Below, one piece after another: positions 6,837-14,536 of a stretch of 64,000 nucleotides of DNA; position 1 is the stretch's first letter, and each line of letters opens with the position of its first letter. The notes under the pieces were generated by a model that saw only the letters and a program-made list of their open reading frames with translations, made no database searches and was not told the origin of the DNA. The position numbers and the translations under genes are program-made. Origin of the DNA: Bryobacterales bacterium (GTDB taxonomy: Bacteria; Acidobacteriota; Terriglobia; Bryobacterales; Bryobacteraceae); assembly GCA_003170295.1 (NCBI GenBank), contig PNAJ01000057.1, forward strand, positions 1 to 64,000, read 5' to 3'.

Positions 6837-8343
6837 TAGACGTTAGTGTAGCGGACTCGGCGGGGATCGGGTCCGGGGCTGGCACACCCGAGGGCAGCAG
6901 GACGGTGAAGCGCGTGCCAACGCCCGAGTTGCTGGCGACGTCGATGCGTCCGCCGTGCGCTTCCACGATCCAGGCGACGAAGCTCAATCCCAGTCCTAGG
7001 CCCTGGATGGAGTTGGTCTGCGCATTGCGCACGCGGTAGAAACGATCGAAGATGTGCGGCAAATTTTCCGCCGGGATGCCGACGCCGGTATCCTCGACGG
7101 AAAGCTTGGTCCAGCCGGGCTCTCTCGCCGGGCCCACGACGACGCGGACCGATCCGCCCTTGGGCGTGTATTTCACGGCGTTCGACAGCAAGTTGGAGAG
7201 GAGCCGCTCCATCTGGGTGCGATCCGCTTCGACAGGCGCGCACGGCTCGATCGAAGCCGCCAGAGTCACTTCTTTTTCTTCCGCTGGAATCTGGAATTGA
7301 TCGACCAGGTCGGTGACCACGCCGCTCAAATCGAGCGGCGCCTTTTGCAATACGAGTTGCCCGGATTCGGCCTGCGACAGCAGCAGCAGGGCGCGCACGA
7401 TGCTGGAGAGTTTTTCAATGTCCTCCATGGCATTGATGATCGACTCGCGATACTGGTCGGGTGTCTCCGCGGTGAAGAGCGCGACTTCGAGCTGGCCGCG
7501 GATGGCGGTGATGGGAGTGCGCAGCTCGTGCGAGACGTCGGTCGAGAAACGGCGGACCTGCTCGAAGGATTGATGGAGCCGCTCCGTCATCTGGTTGAAG
7601 CTATCAATAAGGTGATCGAGCTCGTCACCCGCGCCGCGCAAGGGAATCTGCACCGTGATATTCGAGCCGGTGACGTTCTGCGCCGCGTGGGCGACGGAAT
7701 TGACGGGGCTGATGGCGATGCCTGCCAGCCACCAGCCGAACAGGCTGGCGAGGACCAACATTGCGGGGGCGAGCAGGAGGTAGCTTCGGGTGAAACTATC
7801 CACCGTCTTGTACTGGATGGCAAGCGAACGCCCGATGGCGAGGAAGTATTTGTCTTTTCCTTCGTCATCGTGCATCCACCCTTTTTCGATCATGTACGGA
7901 ATTCCGTTTTTGTCCTTGCTAATCTTGAACTCCCCAGTGGCGGGCCCTTTTAACATACGGGCGATTTCCTCAGGGGAATCGAATCCTATGGAATCATAAA
8001 GCTCTGAATTCTGCACCACGTTGCCGTCGGCGTCGGCAAGGAAATAGATACGGCGCAAACGCTCGACAATGAAACCTTCTTCCGGGTCCGTGAGGTCCGC
8101 AACCCATACCGGGCGTTCGTTCTTAATGTGAAGATACAGCTTCATCGCCTCCCAATCGGACGAGACGGTGAGTTGTGTGTCGGCCTCCGCTTCACTCTTC
8201 AGATGCCGCCAGAAGAAGAAACCGATGGCCGCCAGGAGGATCGCGAAGAACGCTACGTAGCTCACCGCGAGGCGGAAACGCAGCCCGCGCATGAATCCTA
8301 CTCGCAGTTGGCGGACTCCGAAGACTCGCGTGAAACGGGCCAT
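6817..8343 (-). CDS. Membrane sensor histidine kinase (HAMP-HisKA-HATPase)
   Basis: A 508-residue sensor kinase. Helix 1 is at about 24-46, a periplasmic sensor domain at 47-185, helix 2 at 188-211, HAMP to about 262, HisKA with phospho-acceptor H272 in FSTDVSHELRTPITAIRG, and the ATPase domain with the N box (NLLSNAVKYTPKGG), G1 box (VEDTGVGIP) and GLGLGLSFV. Organisation resembles CusS/IrlS heavy-metal kinases. Upstream lie a sensor-only paralogue (3-base gap) and the OmpR-type regulator; the STAS gene overlaps its end. It most likely phosphorylates the regulator encoded at 8948-9640. An alternative start is the ATG at residue 18, which aligns better with the paralogue. Confidence 0.95.
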   Translation of the reverse strand: MARFTRVFGVRQLRVGFMRGLRFRLAVSYVAFFAILLAAIGFFFWRHLKSEAEADTQLTVSSDWEAMKLYLHIKNERPVWVADLTDPEEGFIVERLRRIYFLADADGNVVQNSELYDSIGFDSPEEIARMLKGPATGEFKISKDKNGIPYMIEKGWMHDDEGKDKYFLAIGRSLAIQYKTVDSFTRSYLLLAPAMLVLASLFGWWLAGIAISPVNSVAHAAQNVTGSNITVQIPLRGAGDELDHLIDSFNQMTERLHQSFEQVRRFSTDVSHELRTPITAIRGQLEVALFTAETPDQYRESIINAMEDIEKLSSIVRALLLLSQAESGQLVLQKAPLDLSGVVTDLVDQFQIPAEEKEVTLAASIEPCAPVEADRTQMERLLSNLLSNAVKYTPKGGSVRVVVGPAREPGWTKLSVEDTGVGIPAENLPHIFDRFYRVRNAQTNSIQGLGLGLSFVAWIVEAHGGRIDVASNSGVGTRFTVLLPSGVPAPDPIPAESATLTSNESRYS

Positions 8344-8346
8344 ATG

Positions 8347-8946
8347 TTATGTTGTGCGCCGGCCTTGCCGGATCGCGACGCCGGTCAGCCACCAGCTGAA
8401 AACGCTTGTCAGCGGCAGCATCGCGAGAGCGAGAAGTGTGTAAATTAAGACGAAACGGTCTGCCCTTCGATACGGGGCTGCAAGCGAACGCCCGATGGCC
8501 AATAGGTATCTGCGGTTCTGATCGTCGCGGATCCAGCTAGCTCTAGTCGAATAAGGGATGCCGTTTCGATCATGCAGGATCGAGTATTGAGGGTCGTACG
8601 TTGGCGTCCCCCGTGTTTGGCGTGTGGCCCTGATGGACTCGAAAATCGCCGACTGTTCGAGCACATTTCCGTCCGGGTCAGTGAGCTGATACACGTGCCG
8701 GAGGCGCTCCACCGCGTAGGCTTGGTCGAAGTCGTTGCGATCGTTCACCCACTCCGGCCGCTGGTTATCGATGTGAAGGAATCCGCCGGCCGCCCCCCAA
8801 TCCGCTTCGACTGCTATGCGCGCATTGAGCTCAGCTTCATCCCTCAGACTCTGCCGCAAGAAAAAGCCGATTCCAGCAAGGAGGATCGCTGTGAACACGA
8901 CGAAGGTCGCCGCGAGACGGATTCGCAATTGGGTGTGCCGCCTCAT
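8347..8946 (-). CDS. Kinase-less sensor protein, paralogue of the adjacent histidine kinase input half
   Basis: A 199-residue protein with helix 1 (FVVFTAILLAGIGFFL), a periplasmic domain and helix 2 (IYTLLALAMLPLTSVFSWWL). It aligns along its whole length with residues 18-211 of the next kinase: shared landmarks include VERLR-IY/VYQL-D-DGNV, the NGIPY and LAIGRSL blocks and SWWLTGVAI versus GWWLAGIAI. It stops seven residues after that point (RQGRRTT), exactly where HAMP would begin; the kinase start codon follows after 3 bases. It looks like a tandem duplicate that lost HAMP, HisKA and ATPase regions. It might still be made and bind ligand or heterodimerise, or be a decaying copy; the intact frame favours retention. 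Confidence 0.85.
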   Translation of the reverse strand: MRRHTQLRIRLAATFVVFTAILLAGIGFFLRQSLRDEAELNARIAVEADWGAAGGFLHIDNQRPEWVNDRNDFDQAYAVERLRHVYQLTDPDGNVLEQSAIFESIRATRQTRGTPTYDPQYSILHDRNGIPYSTRASWIRDDQNRRYLLAIGRSLAAPYRRADRFVLIYTLLALAMLPLTSVFSWWLTGVAIRQGRRTT

Positions 8947-8947
8947 A

Positions 8948-9640
8948 TTACAATGCTCGCTCGACGGCTTTGTCGGGAATATCCAGCATATAGCCGATGC
9001 CGCGCACGGTCTGGATCATCTTCTCCGGCCATTTGTCGTCGATCTTACTGCGCAGGTGGCGGATGTAGACGTCGACAATGTTCGTGAGCCCGTCATAATC
9101 CATGTCCCACACATGCTCGACGATCATGGTGCGGCTCAGTGGGCGGCCGCGATTGCGCATCAGGTATTCGAGAATGCTGAATTCTTTTGGGGCGAGCTCG
9201 ACGTTTTCGCCGGATCTCGTGACTTTTCTGCGGATGCAATCGAGAGAAAGCTCGCCTACCTGCAAACGCTCCGGCGTCGGCTGGCCGCGGCGCAGCAAGA
9301 CGCGCACGCGCGCCAGCAATTCGACGAACGCGAACGGCTTAACCAGATAATCGTCGGCCCCGCCTTCGAGACCTTTGACGCGGTCGTCGACGGCGTCGCG
9401 AGCGCTTAAGATCAGCACCGGCGGACTGGTCTTGCGATTGCGGATTTTCTGGAGCACGCCCAAACCGTCCATGTCGGGCAGGCCGAGATCGAGGATAATC
9501 AGGTCGTATTCGGTGTTGTGGACCAAATCGATGGCGGTGGCGCCGGTCGCTGCCACATCGACCGCATAGCCTCCGCTTTCCAGGCCGCGGGATAGAAAAT
9601 CGGCGATGCGCTTCTCATCCTCGACCACGAGAATTCTCAT
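8948..9640 (-). CDS. OmpR-family response regulator
   Basis: A 230-residue two-domain regulator. Receiver: acidic pair in VVEDEKR, phospho-acceptor D51 in DLIILDLGLPDMDG, conserved K in DDYLVKPFAF. C-terminal winged helix of OmpR/PhoB type, including LAPKEFSILEYLMRN, VWDMDYDGLTNIVDVYIRHL and TVRGIGYML. The ATG at 9640 begins exactly at the receiver; the open frame continues 25 codons upstream through a repeat with no homology. It is the first gene of the operon regulator - sensor fragment - kinase - STAS, with a 1-base gap to the next start. The family relation to CusR/IrlR suggests a metal or envelope signal, but no target operon is certain. Confidence 0.95.
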   Translation of the reverse strand: MRILVVEDEKRIADFLSRGLESGGYAVDVAATGATAIDLVHNTEYDLIILDLGLPDMDGLGVLQKIRNRKTSPPVLILSARDAVDDRVKGLEGGADDYLVKPFAFVELLARVRVLLRRGQPTPERLQVGELSLDCIRRKVTRSGENVELAPKEFSILEYLMRNRGRPLSRTMIVEHVWDMDYDGLTNIVDVYIRHLRSKIDDKWPEKMIQTVRGIGYMLDIPDKAVERAL

Positions 9641-9671
9641 AGCTACGATTCTACAGGAGGGCTGACGGAGC

Positions 9672-9708
9672 CGGACCAGGGGGTGTACGAACGGGGGGTC
9701 CGCCCCAC
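9672..9708 (+). repeat. CCCCAC-ending hairpin with enlarged loop
   Basis: CGGACC at 9672-9677 pairs with GGTCCG at 9697-9702 and is followed by CCCCAC (9703-9708). The loop is 19 bases instead of 4, as though a TGTACGAACGG-containing piece had been inserted in or retained from a longer version of the element. Confidence 0.7.
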
Positions 9709-9729
9709 CCGGCACAGCAGATCAGAAGG

Positions 9730-10569
9730 TTAGGGATGCCAGGCTAGCGCGACTCCATAGCGGTGCTCGCCCGGCTGAACGTCGGGGCGCACGTCGGGAG
9801 CCAGGCGGTGGGAGACCTTCTCGTGCGTGTTGAAGACGTAGGCGCCGATAAACCATCCGACGGCGGCCGGCGCGACGATATCCGACGCGAAGTGGTTCCG
9901 GCCGGTGAACCGCGACGCGCTGACGAGGCTCGCGAGGCCATAGGCGAGCACCGATACTTTCTTACTGTGGTACTCGTGCGCGACTACGGAAGCCAGAGCG
10001 AAGCTCTCCATCGAATGGCCGGAAGGAAACGAACTGCCGCCGTGAAAGAAGTGGCCGTGTCCATCGCCTTCGAGTGGCCGCTGCCGCTGGGCGGCGAGTT
10101 TGAAGACCTCGAATACAATCGCTCCATCGACCAGCGCCTCCGCGCCGAGCAGCCCTGTTTCCCGGGCTTTGGCATTGTCTGTAAAAAGTCCCACCAGGTA
10201 AATACTGGCAGTCGCCGGAATCACCGAATAGAAGGAGCCGAGATTCGACACGCGCCCGCTGTAGCGAAGCTGGTCCCGGGTGTTGGGAAGCTGGGTCGAA
10301 GTCCAGTGATCCGAGGCGATCAATCCGGCCGTGATTCCTCCAAAGAGGATCCAATACTTGGCGTTGCCGCCCTTCATATGGAAAGGACTGGTCCAGATCT
10401 CTTTTTGGTCGAGCAGGACATTGCGGACAAATTTCTTTACCAGGGGCTTGGCCGGCTCCGACTCGGTCGAGTAAGCCGCGTCTTCTCTTGCAGTCAACGC
10501 AGCGGCCGGAACGTCCGTTTGTGCTTGGGCGATGGAGCCCATAACCAGGCAGAACGCGAATAGCTTCAT
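9730..10569 (-). CDS. PAP2-family phosphatase, envelope-located
   Basis: A 279-residue protein with a signal peptide (KLFAFCLVMGSIAQAQ) and the three acid-phosphatase/PAP2 motifs: KLAAQRQRP, SSFPSGHSM and SRFTGRNHFASD. PAP2 enzymes remove phosphate from lipid phosphates (phosphatidate, undecaprenyl diphosphate) or from soluble phosphoesters. The catalytic His of motifs 2 and 3 and the Arg of motif 3 are present. It is the last gene of an operon and starts 5 bases after the zinc phospholipase C gene, so the two may act in sequence on envelope or exogenous phospholipid; that pairing is an inference. Confidence 0.92.
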   Translation of the reverse strand: MKLFAFCLVMGSIAQAQTDVPAAALTAREDAAYSTESEPAKPLVKKFVRNVLLDQKEIWTSPFHMKGGNAKYWILFGGITAGLIASDHWTSTQLPNTRDQLRYSGRVSNLGSFYSVIPATASIYLVGLFTDNAKARETGLLGAEALVDGAIVFEVFKLAAQRQRPLEGDGHGHFFHGGSSFPSGHSMESFALASVVAHEYHSKKVSVLAYGLASLVSASRFTGRNHFASDIVAPAAVGWFIGAYVFNTHEKVSHRLAPDVRPDVQPGEHRYGVALAWHP

Positions 10570-10574
10570 AGGGT

Positions 10575-11840
10575 TTATTGGGCCGTGGCCACGCTTACAG
10601 CCTTCAGCTCATCCAGTTCCTTGACCACCTGCGCCCATTCCTTGGTGTCGCTTTTGGTGGAGATGGGCGCGCTCAGGTCTCCGTAGAACGCGAGAATATC
10701 CGCGCGCATTTCGGCAGGCATGTCGGGGTAGTGCCCCTCCAGCTTGTCCAGCAGGCGGGCATAGGCGCGATCTCCCAGTGTGTATTTTCCAGCCACGGTA
10801 TCTTCTCCCACGTCGAAGTTGCGGTTGGGCAGCTTCAATTGGCCGGCTTTCTGGGCGGCGAGAAGTTCCCGATAGCGGTCGAGAGTGGTGTTGAAGCTCG
10901 CCATGAACATTTTCTCCGACTCCGGCGTCGGCATGCGAAATCTCAGATCTCTGGTTTTGCCGAATTGAGGCATAATCCGTAACATAAATGCCAGCAGGCT
11001 TGATCGGAACCCCGGCCGCTGATAATCATTGCCCCATTCTTTTTGGTAGCTCGTGCGGGAGAGGTTGTAAAGAAACTTCTTGCGGGTCGTAGTGGGAGAG
11101 TCCTTGACGATCTCGTCCTTCTTCAACTTCCAGGCGACGCGGGTCATGGCTGGAATAATCGAACTGACGGATTTTCGATAGGAACCGAGGGCGAGGGTGA
11201 CGTTCGGAAATAAATCCGCCATTTTCAGGCCGTACGTCTCCAGAAACGCGCGCTCCAGCAAGGGGCGTGCGACCTTAAAGCCGATGAATTCATGGTACGA
11301 ATTCGGGGCGTAGTGGCCTTGCGCGACTTGCAGCACGTCGAAGGCAAACTCCGTCCTGACATGGGAGAGCTGATCGTCGGCATAGGTCACCTTCTTTCCG
11401 AATTGCTGACCGAGCTTCGGAAACAGCAGAGGGACCACCTGGTTGACGGCCATGGGGTGGCCGGTGTTATCGGCGGCATAGTGCGCTAAGGCGCCGAGCG
11501 AAAACGCATACTCGTTCAGGTCTTGAGAATCGGCAATCAGGGTGAGGATGAAATCGCCGCTCCGGACGTAGTGCAGCAGGTCGCTGAAGAATTTGCTGCC
11601 GAACGGGCCGTAGCCCATGTCTTGAACAATGCTTCCGCCGTAAGCGTAGGCGTGGGCCTGGATCAATTCGTCCGCGGTCGCTTGCGGGAACCGCTTCAGG
11701 AGCATTCCCTTAATGGAGGTATCCCAAACGGAGTCGATGATGGCCTCGTGCGTGAGGACGGAATAAGAAGATGCTGGAGTGGCGAAAAGCAGAACCAGCA
11801 GGCCCAAGCAGATCGCGGTTGTCACTGTATTGTAAGGCAT
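10575..11840 (-). CDS. Zinc-dependent phospholipase C-like protein
   Basis: A 421-residue exported protein. After a signal (LGLLVLLFATPASS) comes YSVLTHEAIIDS, the N-terminal histidine motif of the zinc-dependent phospholipase C family, then further candidate metal ligands in FFSDLLHYVRSGDF, GALAHYAADNTGHPM and DQLSHVRTEF. The domain covers roughly residues 20-220, with a long C-terminal extension of unknown function. The ATG at 11840 is preferred because it starts the signal peptide behind a GGGAGGGGACAAGAGG stretch; a start 14 codons upstream is possible. It lies between the sortase and PAP2 genes in one operon. Substrate is presumed to be phospholipid headgroups, but some family members are of unknown activity. 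Confidence 0.85.
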   Translation of the reverse strand: MPYNTVTTAICLGLLVLLFATPASSYSVLTHEAIIDSVWDTSIKGMLLKRFPQATADELIQAHAYAYGGSIVQDMGYGPFGSKFFSDLLHYVRSGDFILTLIADSQDLNEYAFSLGALAHYAADNTGHPMAVNQVVPLLFPKLGQQFGKKVTYADDQLSHVRTEFAFDVLQVAQGHYAPNSYHEFIGFKVARPLLERAFLETYGLKMADLFPNVTLALGSYRKSVSSIIPAMTRVAWKLKKDEIVKDSPTTTRKKFLYNLSRTSYQKEWGNDYQRPGFRSSLLAFMLRIMPQFGKTRDLRFRMPTPESEKMFMASFNTTLDRYRELLAAQKAGQLKLPNRNFDVGEDTVAGKYTLGDRAYARLLDKLEGHYPDMPAEMRADILAFYGDLSAPISTKSDTKEWAQVVKELDELKAVSVATAQ

Positions 11841-11871
11841 CCTCTTGTCCCCTCCCGTTGAGGAAAGCAAT

Positions 11872-12483
11872 TTATTGCCCATTCACGAGCCTCTCGGCGC
11901 GAACGATGAACCGCTGGGGGGCGGGACCTACGAAATAGAACGGATAACAGGTCACCAGGGTCAGGATCTCACGGCCGTCGGGATTCAAGACCGCGACATC
12001 GGAGGGACTTACGACTCTGGTGGACAGGACGCTGTAGCGGTATTCGCCGCGCAGAGTGGTAAGAATGACGATGTCGTCGAGCTTGATATTTCGCAAGGGC
12101 CGGAAGAAGGTGTCGCGGTGTGCGGCGAGTCCTATGTTGCCCGCCTGGCCAGCGAAGCCGGTCCCCACGATGTGCCCGACGGCTCGCCGGAGAATCAGTG
12201 CGGTGGATCCTTCAATAACCACCGCGGAGAGACCCAGACGCGGGATTGCAATGCGGCCAATGAGACCATCGGAACCAACATTGGGCGGCAAGGATTCCGG
12301 CAGCAGGCTGACGGGGCGCTGCAACTGGCGGTCGAGATTCCGGGTCTCGCGATGCTGGAACCTCCAGGTGTCGACGACGACGAACGCGCAGTACCCCAGG
12401 AACATCGCGGCGCATGCGAAGAGGGTGCGCTCGGTCCATCGGAGAACCAAGCGCAGCGACTTTCTCGGCAGGAGGAGTCTCAT
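11872..12483 (-). CDS. Class D-type sortase
   Basis: A 203-residue membrane-anchored transpeptidase. One N-terminal helix (FACAAMFLGYCAFVVVDTW) is followed by a sortase beta-barrel: IGRIAIPRLGLSAVVIEG, catalytic H122 in GLAAHRDTFFRPL, catalytic C179 in LTLVTCYPF and the arginine in RFIVRAERL. The spacing and IPRLGL start resemble class D sortases. Sortases join LPXTG-like proteins to wall or pilus subunits; in diderm bacteria their partners are poorly known. No LPXTG-plus-anchor protein is visible in the window. The ATG at 12483 is chosen; a start 13 codons upstream would overlap the NRAMP gene. It sits 13 bases after that gene. Confidence 0.92.
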   Translation of the reverse strand: MRLLLPRKSLRLVLRWTERTLFACAAMFLGYCAFVVVDTWRFQHRETRNLDRQLQRPVSLLPESLPPNVGSDGLIGRIAIPRLGLSAVVIEGSTALILRRAVGHIVGTGFAGQAGNIGLAAHRDTFFRPLRNIKLDDIVILTTLRGEYRYSVLSTRVVSPSDVAVLNPDGREILTLVTCYPFYFVGPAPQRFIVRAERLVNGQ

Positions 12484-12496
12484 CTTATGTCTATAT

Positions 12497-13804
12497 TTAT
12501 TTCCACGTCGCAAACATCGCAATGCTCGCGCCTGTCATTACCACCACGGTGATCCATCCGAGCGCGGAAAGCCAACGAGGGTTCGATCGCGGCCCCATGA
12601 CTTTGCGGCTATTGGTCAGCAGAAGCACGATGACGATCAGGGGAGGCGCCAGCACACCGTTCAGCACCGCCGACCAGAACAGCATCGACACCTCGTTGAA
12701 GCCGGCGTAATCCAGGGTGAGCCCGAGCGCTAAACCCACGGCGATAACGGCATAGAATTTGCGCGAAGGATGGGGGGAATCGGCGAGCGATCCGCGCCAC
12801 GTCGCCGCCTCTGCGACAGCATAGGCGCTGGATCCGGCTAGGACAGGCACCCCGAGCATCCCGGCTCCGATCAGACCCAGACTGAAAAGCCAGTAGGCTC
12901 CTTTTCCGGCGAGCGGGCGCAATGCTTCCGCGGCATCCTGCGCGGTTGAAATGTCGGTCTTGCCGTGGGCGTGGAGCGTGGTGGCTGTCGTCAAAACAAT
13001 GAAGTACATGATCAGGTTCGAGAAGAACATTCCGGTGACTACGTCATTGCGGGACTGCCGCAGGTCCGCGTTGGTGGTTCCTTTCCGTTGCTGGAGGGTC
13101 ACATGGCCTTCTTTGCGCTCCTCCTCCACTTCCTGGGAGGCCTGCCAGAAGAACAGGTAGGGCGAAATGGTGGTTCCGAAGATTCCCACGAGCGTGGCCC
13201 AATATTTACTCGACATTTCGATATGGGGGATAACCGTCGCGCGGAGCACCGCGGCCCAATCTGGCTTCGCGAAGAAGGCGGCGGCGACATAGGCGAACAG
13301 TACCAGCGTGAGCCATTTGAAGATTCGGGCGACATCGGCGTAGGACCACCAGATCAGGAAGGACGCGATGGTCACGGCGTAAATCGGGGTCCAGTACATG
13401 CTCCTGATTCCGGTCACCATCTCGGTTACCTTCGCCATGCCGCCGAGGTCGGCTCCAATGTTGACGGTGTTGGCGGTGACCAGCAACGCGCAGGCGCCCC
13501 ACAGGACCCACTTCGAATACTGGTGGCGGATTACGCCGGCCAGTCCTTGGCCGGTCACCATGCCGAGCCGCGCGCACATCATCTGCACGGCGGTCATCAG
13601 AGGAAATGAGAATAGGGCGGTCCAAAGCAGGCCGAAACCGAACGTCGCGCCGGTGACGGAGTAGGTAGAAATTCCCGAGGGGTCGTCATCGGCTGCACCT
13701 GTAATCAGACCCGGTCCCAAGCCGCTAAAAAAACCCCGGGAGCGGCGTGGGATGGCGCGCGGTTGCTTCGATGGCTTGATCCGATCGTCGGGAAGCGCTG
13801 GCAC
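12497..13804 (-). CDS. NRAMP-related divalent metal transporter with altered binding motifs
   Basis: A 435-residue protein with about 11 membrane helices and the SLC11/NRAMP fold. Helix 1 has GAADDDPSGISTYS (residues 37-50) in place of the classic DPGN, keeping the metal-binding aspartate but not the Asn. Helix 6 has GTTISPYLFFWQAS (210-223) in place of the classic MPHN motif, so the soft-metal-selecting methionine is an isoleucine. Such changes are seen in NRAMP-related groups thought to carry other divalent cations, including magnesium; exact substrate is unknown. Start is GTG at 13804. It heads the operon with sortase, phospholipase C and PAP2 phosphatase. A 16-base palindrome lies in its upstream region. 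Confidence 0.9.
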   Translation of the reverse strand: MPALPDDRIKPSKQPRAIPRRSRGFFSGLGPGLITGAADDDPSGISTYSVTGATFGFGLLWTALFSFPLMTAVQMMCARLGMVTGQGLAGVIRHQYSKWVLWGACALLVTANTVNIGADLGGMAKVTEMVTGIRSMYWTPIYAVTIASFLIWWSYADVARIFKWLTLVLFAYVAAAFFAKPDWAAVLRATVIPHIEMSSKYWATLVGIFGTTISPYLFFWQASQEVEEERKEGHVTLQQRKGTTNADLRQSRNDVVTGMFFSNLIMYFIVLTTATTLHAHGKTDISTAQDAAEALRPLAGKGAYWLFSLGLIGAGMLGVPVLAGSSAYAVAEAATWRGSLADSPHPSRKFYAVIAVGLALGLTLDYAGFNEVSMLFWSAVLNGVLAPPLIVIVLLLTNSRKVMGPRSNPRWLSALGWITVVVMTGASIAMFATWK

Positions 13805-13882
13805 CCTGACACGGGAGCACTCGTGGGTCCACTATGACGCCACCCGGGATCCAAATCGAAGGACCGACCGTGCAAGATCAAA

Positions 13883-13898
13883 TGACCTAATAAGGTCA
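13883..13898. promoter_or_regulatory. Perfect palindrome in divergent promoter region (candidate operator)
   Basis: TGACCT-AATA-AGGTCA, a perfect 6-bp inverted repeat with a 4-base spacer, lies between the divergent NRAMP-related gene (78 bases away) and the small secreted protein gene (93 bases away). It has the size of a dimeric regulator site. It matches no operator I can name with certainty. A half-copy (TGACCTAAT) recurs at 15305-15313. Confidence 0.45.
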
Positions 13899-13991
13899 GT
13901 CATTCTGAAGTTTCAGCACCCGTGGTGCAGGTGGCGCGAGCGGGAGGAAAGGTCGGTGGCGTGCCTTAGCTTAGAGGGAGGTTTTACGATT

Positions 13992-14276
13992 ATGCATCGT
14001 TTTTTGATTTTGACAGCGTTTTGTGCCGGCGCCGCCTTAATTGCCCCTGTGGCGATGAGAGCCGACGATCATCATGACAAGCGATATTACGACAAGGAAG
14101 GCCACGATTATCATACGTGGGACAACCAGGAGGATAAGGCATATCGCGTCTATTTAGGAGAACAACATCAGGGATATCGTGAATTCGGAAAGAGGAAGGC
14201 TCCGGAGCAAAGGGAGTACTTCAAATGGCGTCACGATCACCCGAATAACGTCCTGTTCAAGGTTGAGATCAAGTAA
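13992..14276 (+). CDS. Small exported charged protein of unknown function
   Basis: A 94-residue protein with a clear signal peptide (LILTAFCAGAALIAPVAMRA) and a mature part rich in His, Asp, Lys and aromatic residues (DDHHDKRYYDKEGHDYHTW). The pattern of regularly spaced tyrosines and tryptophan in RVYLGEQHQGYREF and EQREYFKWRHDHP suggests a compact folded domain, not a disordered tail. ATG 13992 follows a GGGAGG ribosome site. I do not recognise the family. The His/Asp-rich start could bind metal, which would fit the divergent metal transporter, but that is speculation. A hairpin terminator follows. Confidence 0.8.
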   Translation: MHRFLILTAFCAGAALIAPVAMRADDHHDKRYYDKEGHDYHTWDNQEDKAYRVYLGEQHQGYREFGKRKAPEQREYFKWRHDHPNNVLFKVEIK

Positions 14277-14289
14277 TGGATGCCTGGCG

Positions 14290-14315
14290 GCGCCGGTCCT
14301 CGTGCCGGCGCTTTA
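14290..14315 (+). terminator. Hairpin terminator after the small exported protein
   Basis: GCGCCGG (14290-14296), 8-base loop, CCGGCGC (14305-14311), then TTTA. A perfect 7-bp GC stem with a short T-run 14 bases after the stop codon. Confidence 0.55.
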
Positions 14316-14337
14316 GGGCAGTGTCCGCGAGGATCGT

Positions 14338-14493
14338 CTAATGAAAACCGCCCAGCAAGTAGGCGATCAGGAGAATGATTAATATGGTGCCTAGCCCGAT
14401 CCCTGCACCACCGCCGGCACCCCAGCGTTGGTGGCCATAGTACCCGCCACCTCCTCCGAAAAGCAACACCAAGATGATAATCAGTATCAACAT
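14338..14493 (-). CDS. DUF3309-like tiny membrane protein
   Basis: A 51-residue protein with two hydrophobic stretches (MLILIIILVLLFGGGGG and LGTILIILLIAYLLGG) separated by a glycine-rich, aromatic linker (YYGHQRWGAGGGAG). This layout matches the DUF3309 group of small membrane proteins found near stress genes. An AAAGGAAGA ribosome site precedes the ATG at 14493. It is the last gene of the minus-strand CsbD - DUF3185 - DUF3309 series. Function unknown. Confidence 0.8.
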   Translation of the reverse strand: MLILIIILVLLFGGGGGYYGHQRWGAGGGAGIGLGTILIILLIAYLLGGFH

Positions 14494-14536
14494 TATTGTG
14501 GATCTTCCTTTCTTCTGAACGTCGGCTGCGCGGAAG

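Noticed and set aside
8340-8400. Frameshift that would join the short sensor gene to kinase domains
   Set aside because: After the stop the next codons are the start of the complete kinase gene, beginning again with its own helix 1; no second kinase domain exists to be joined.
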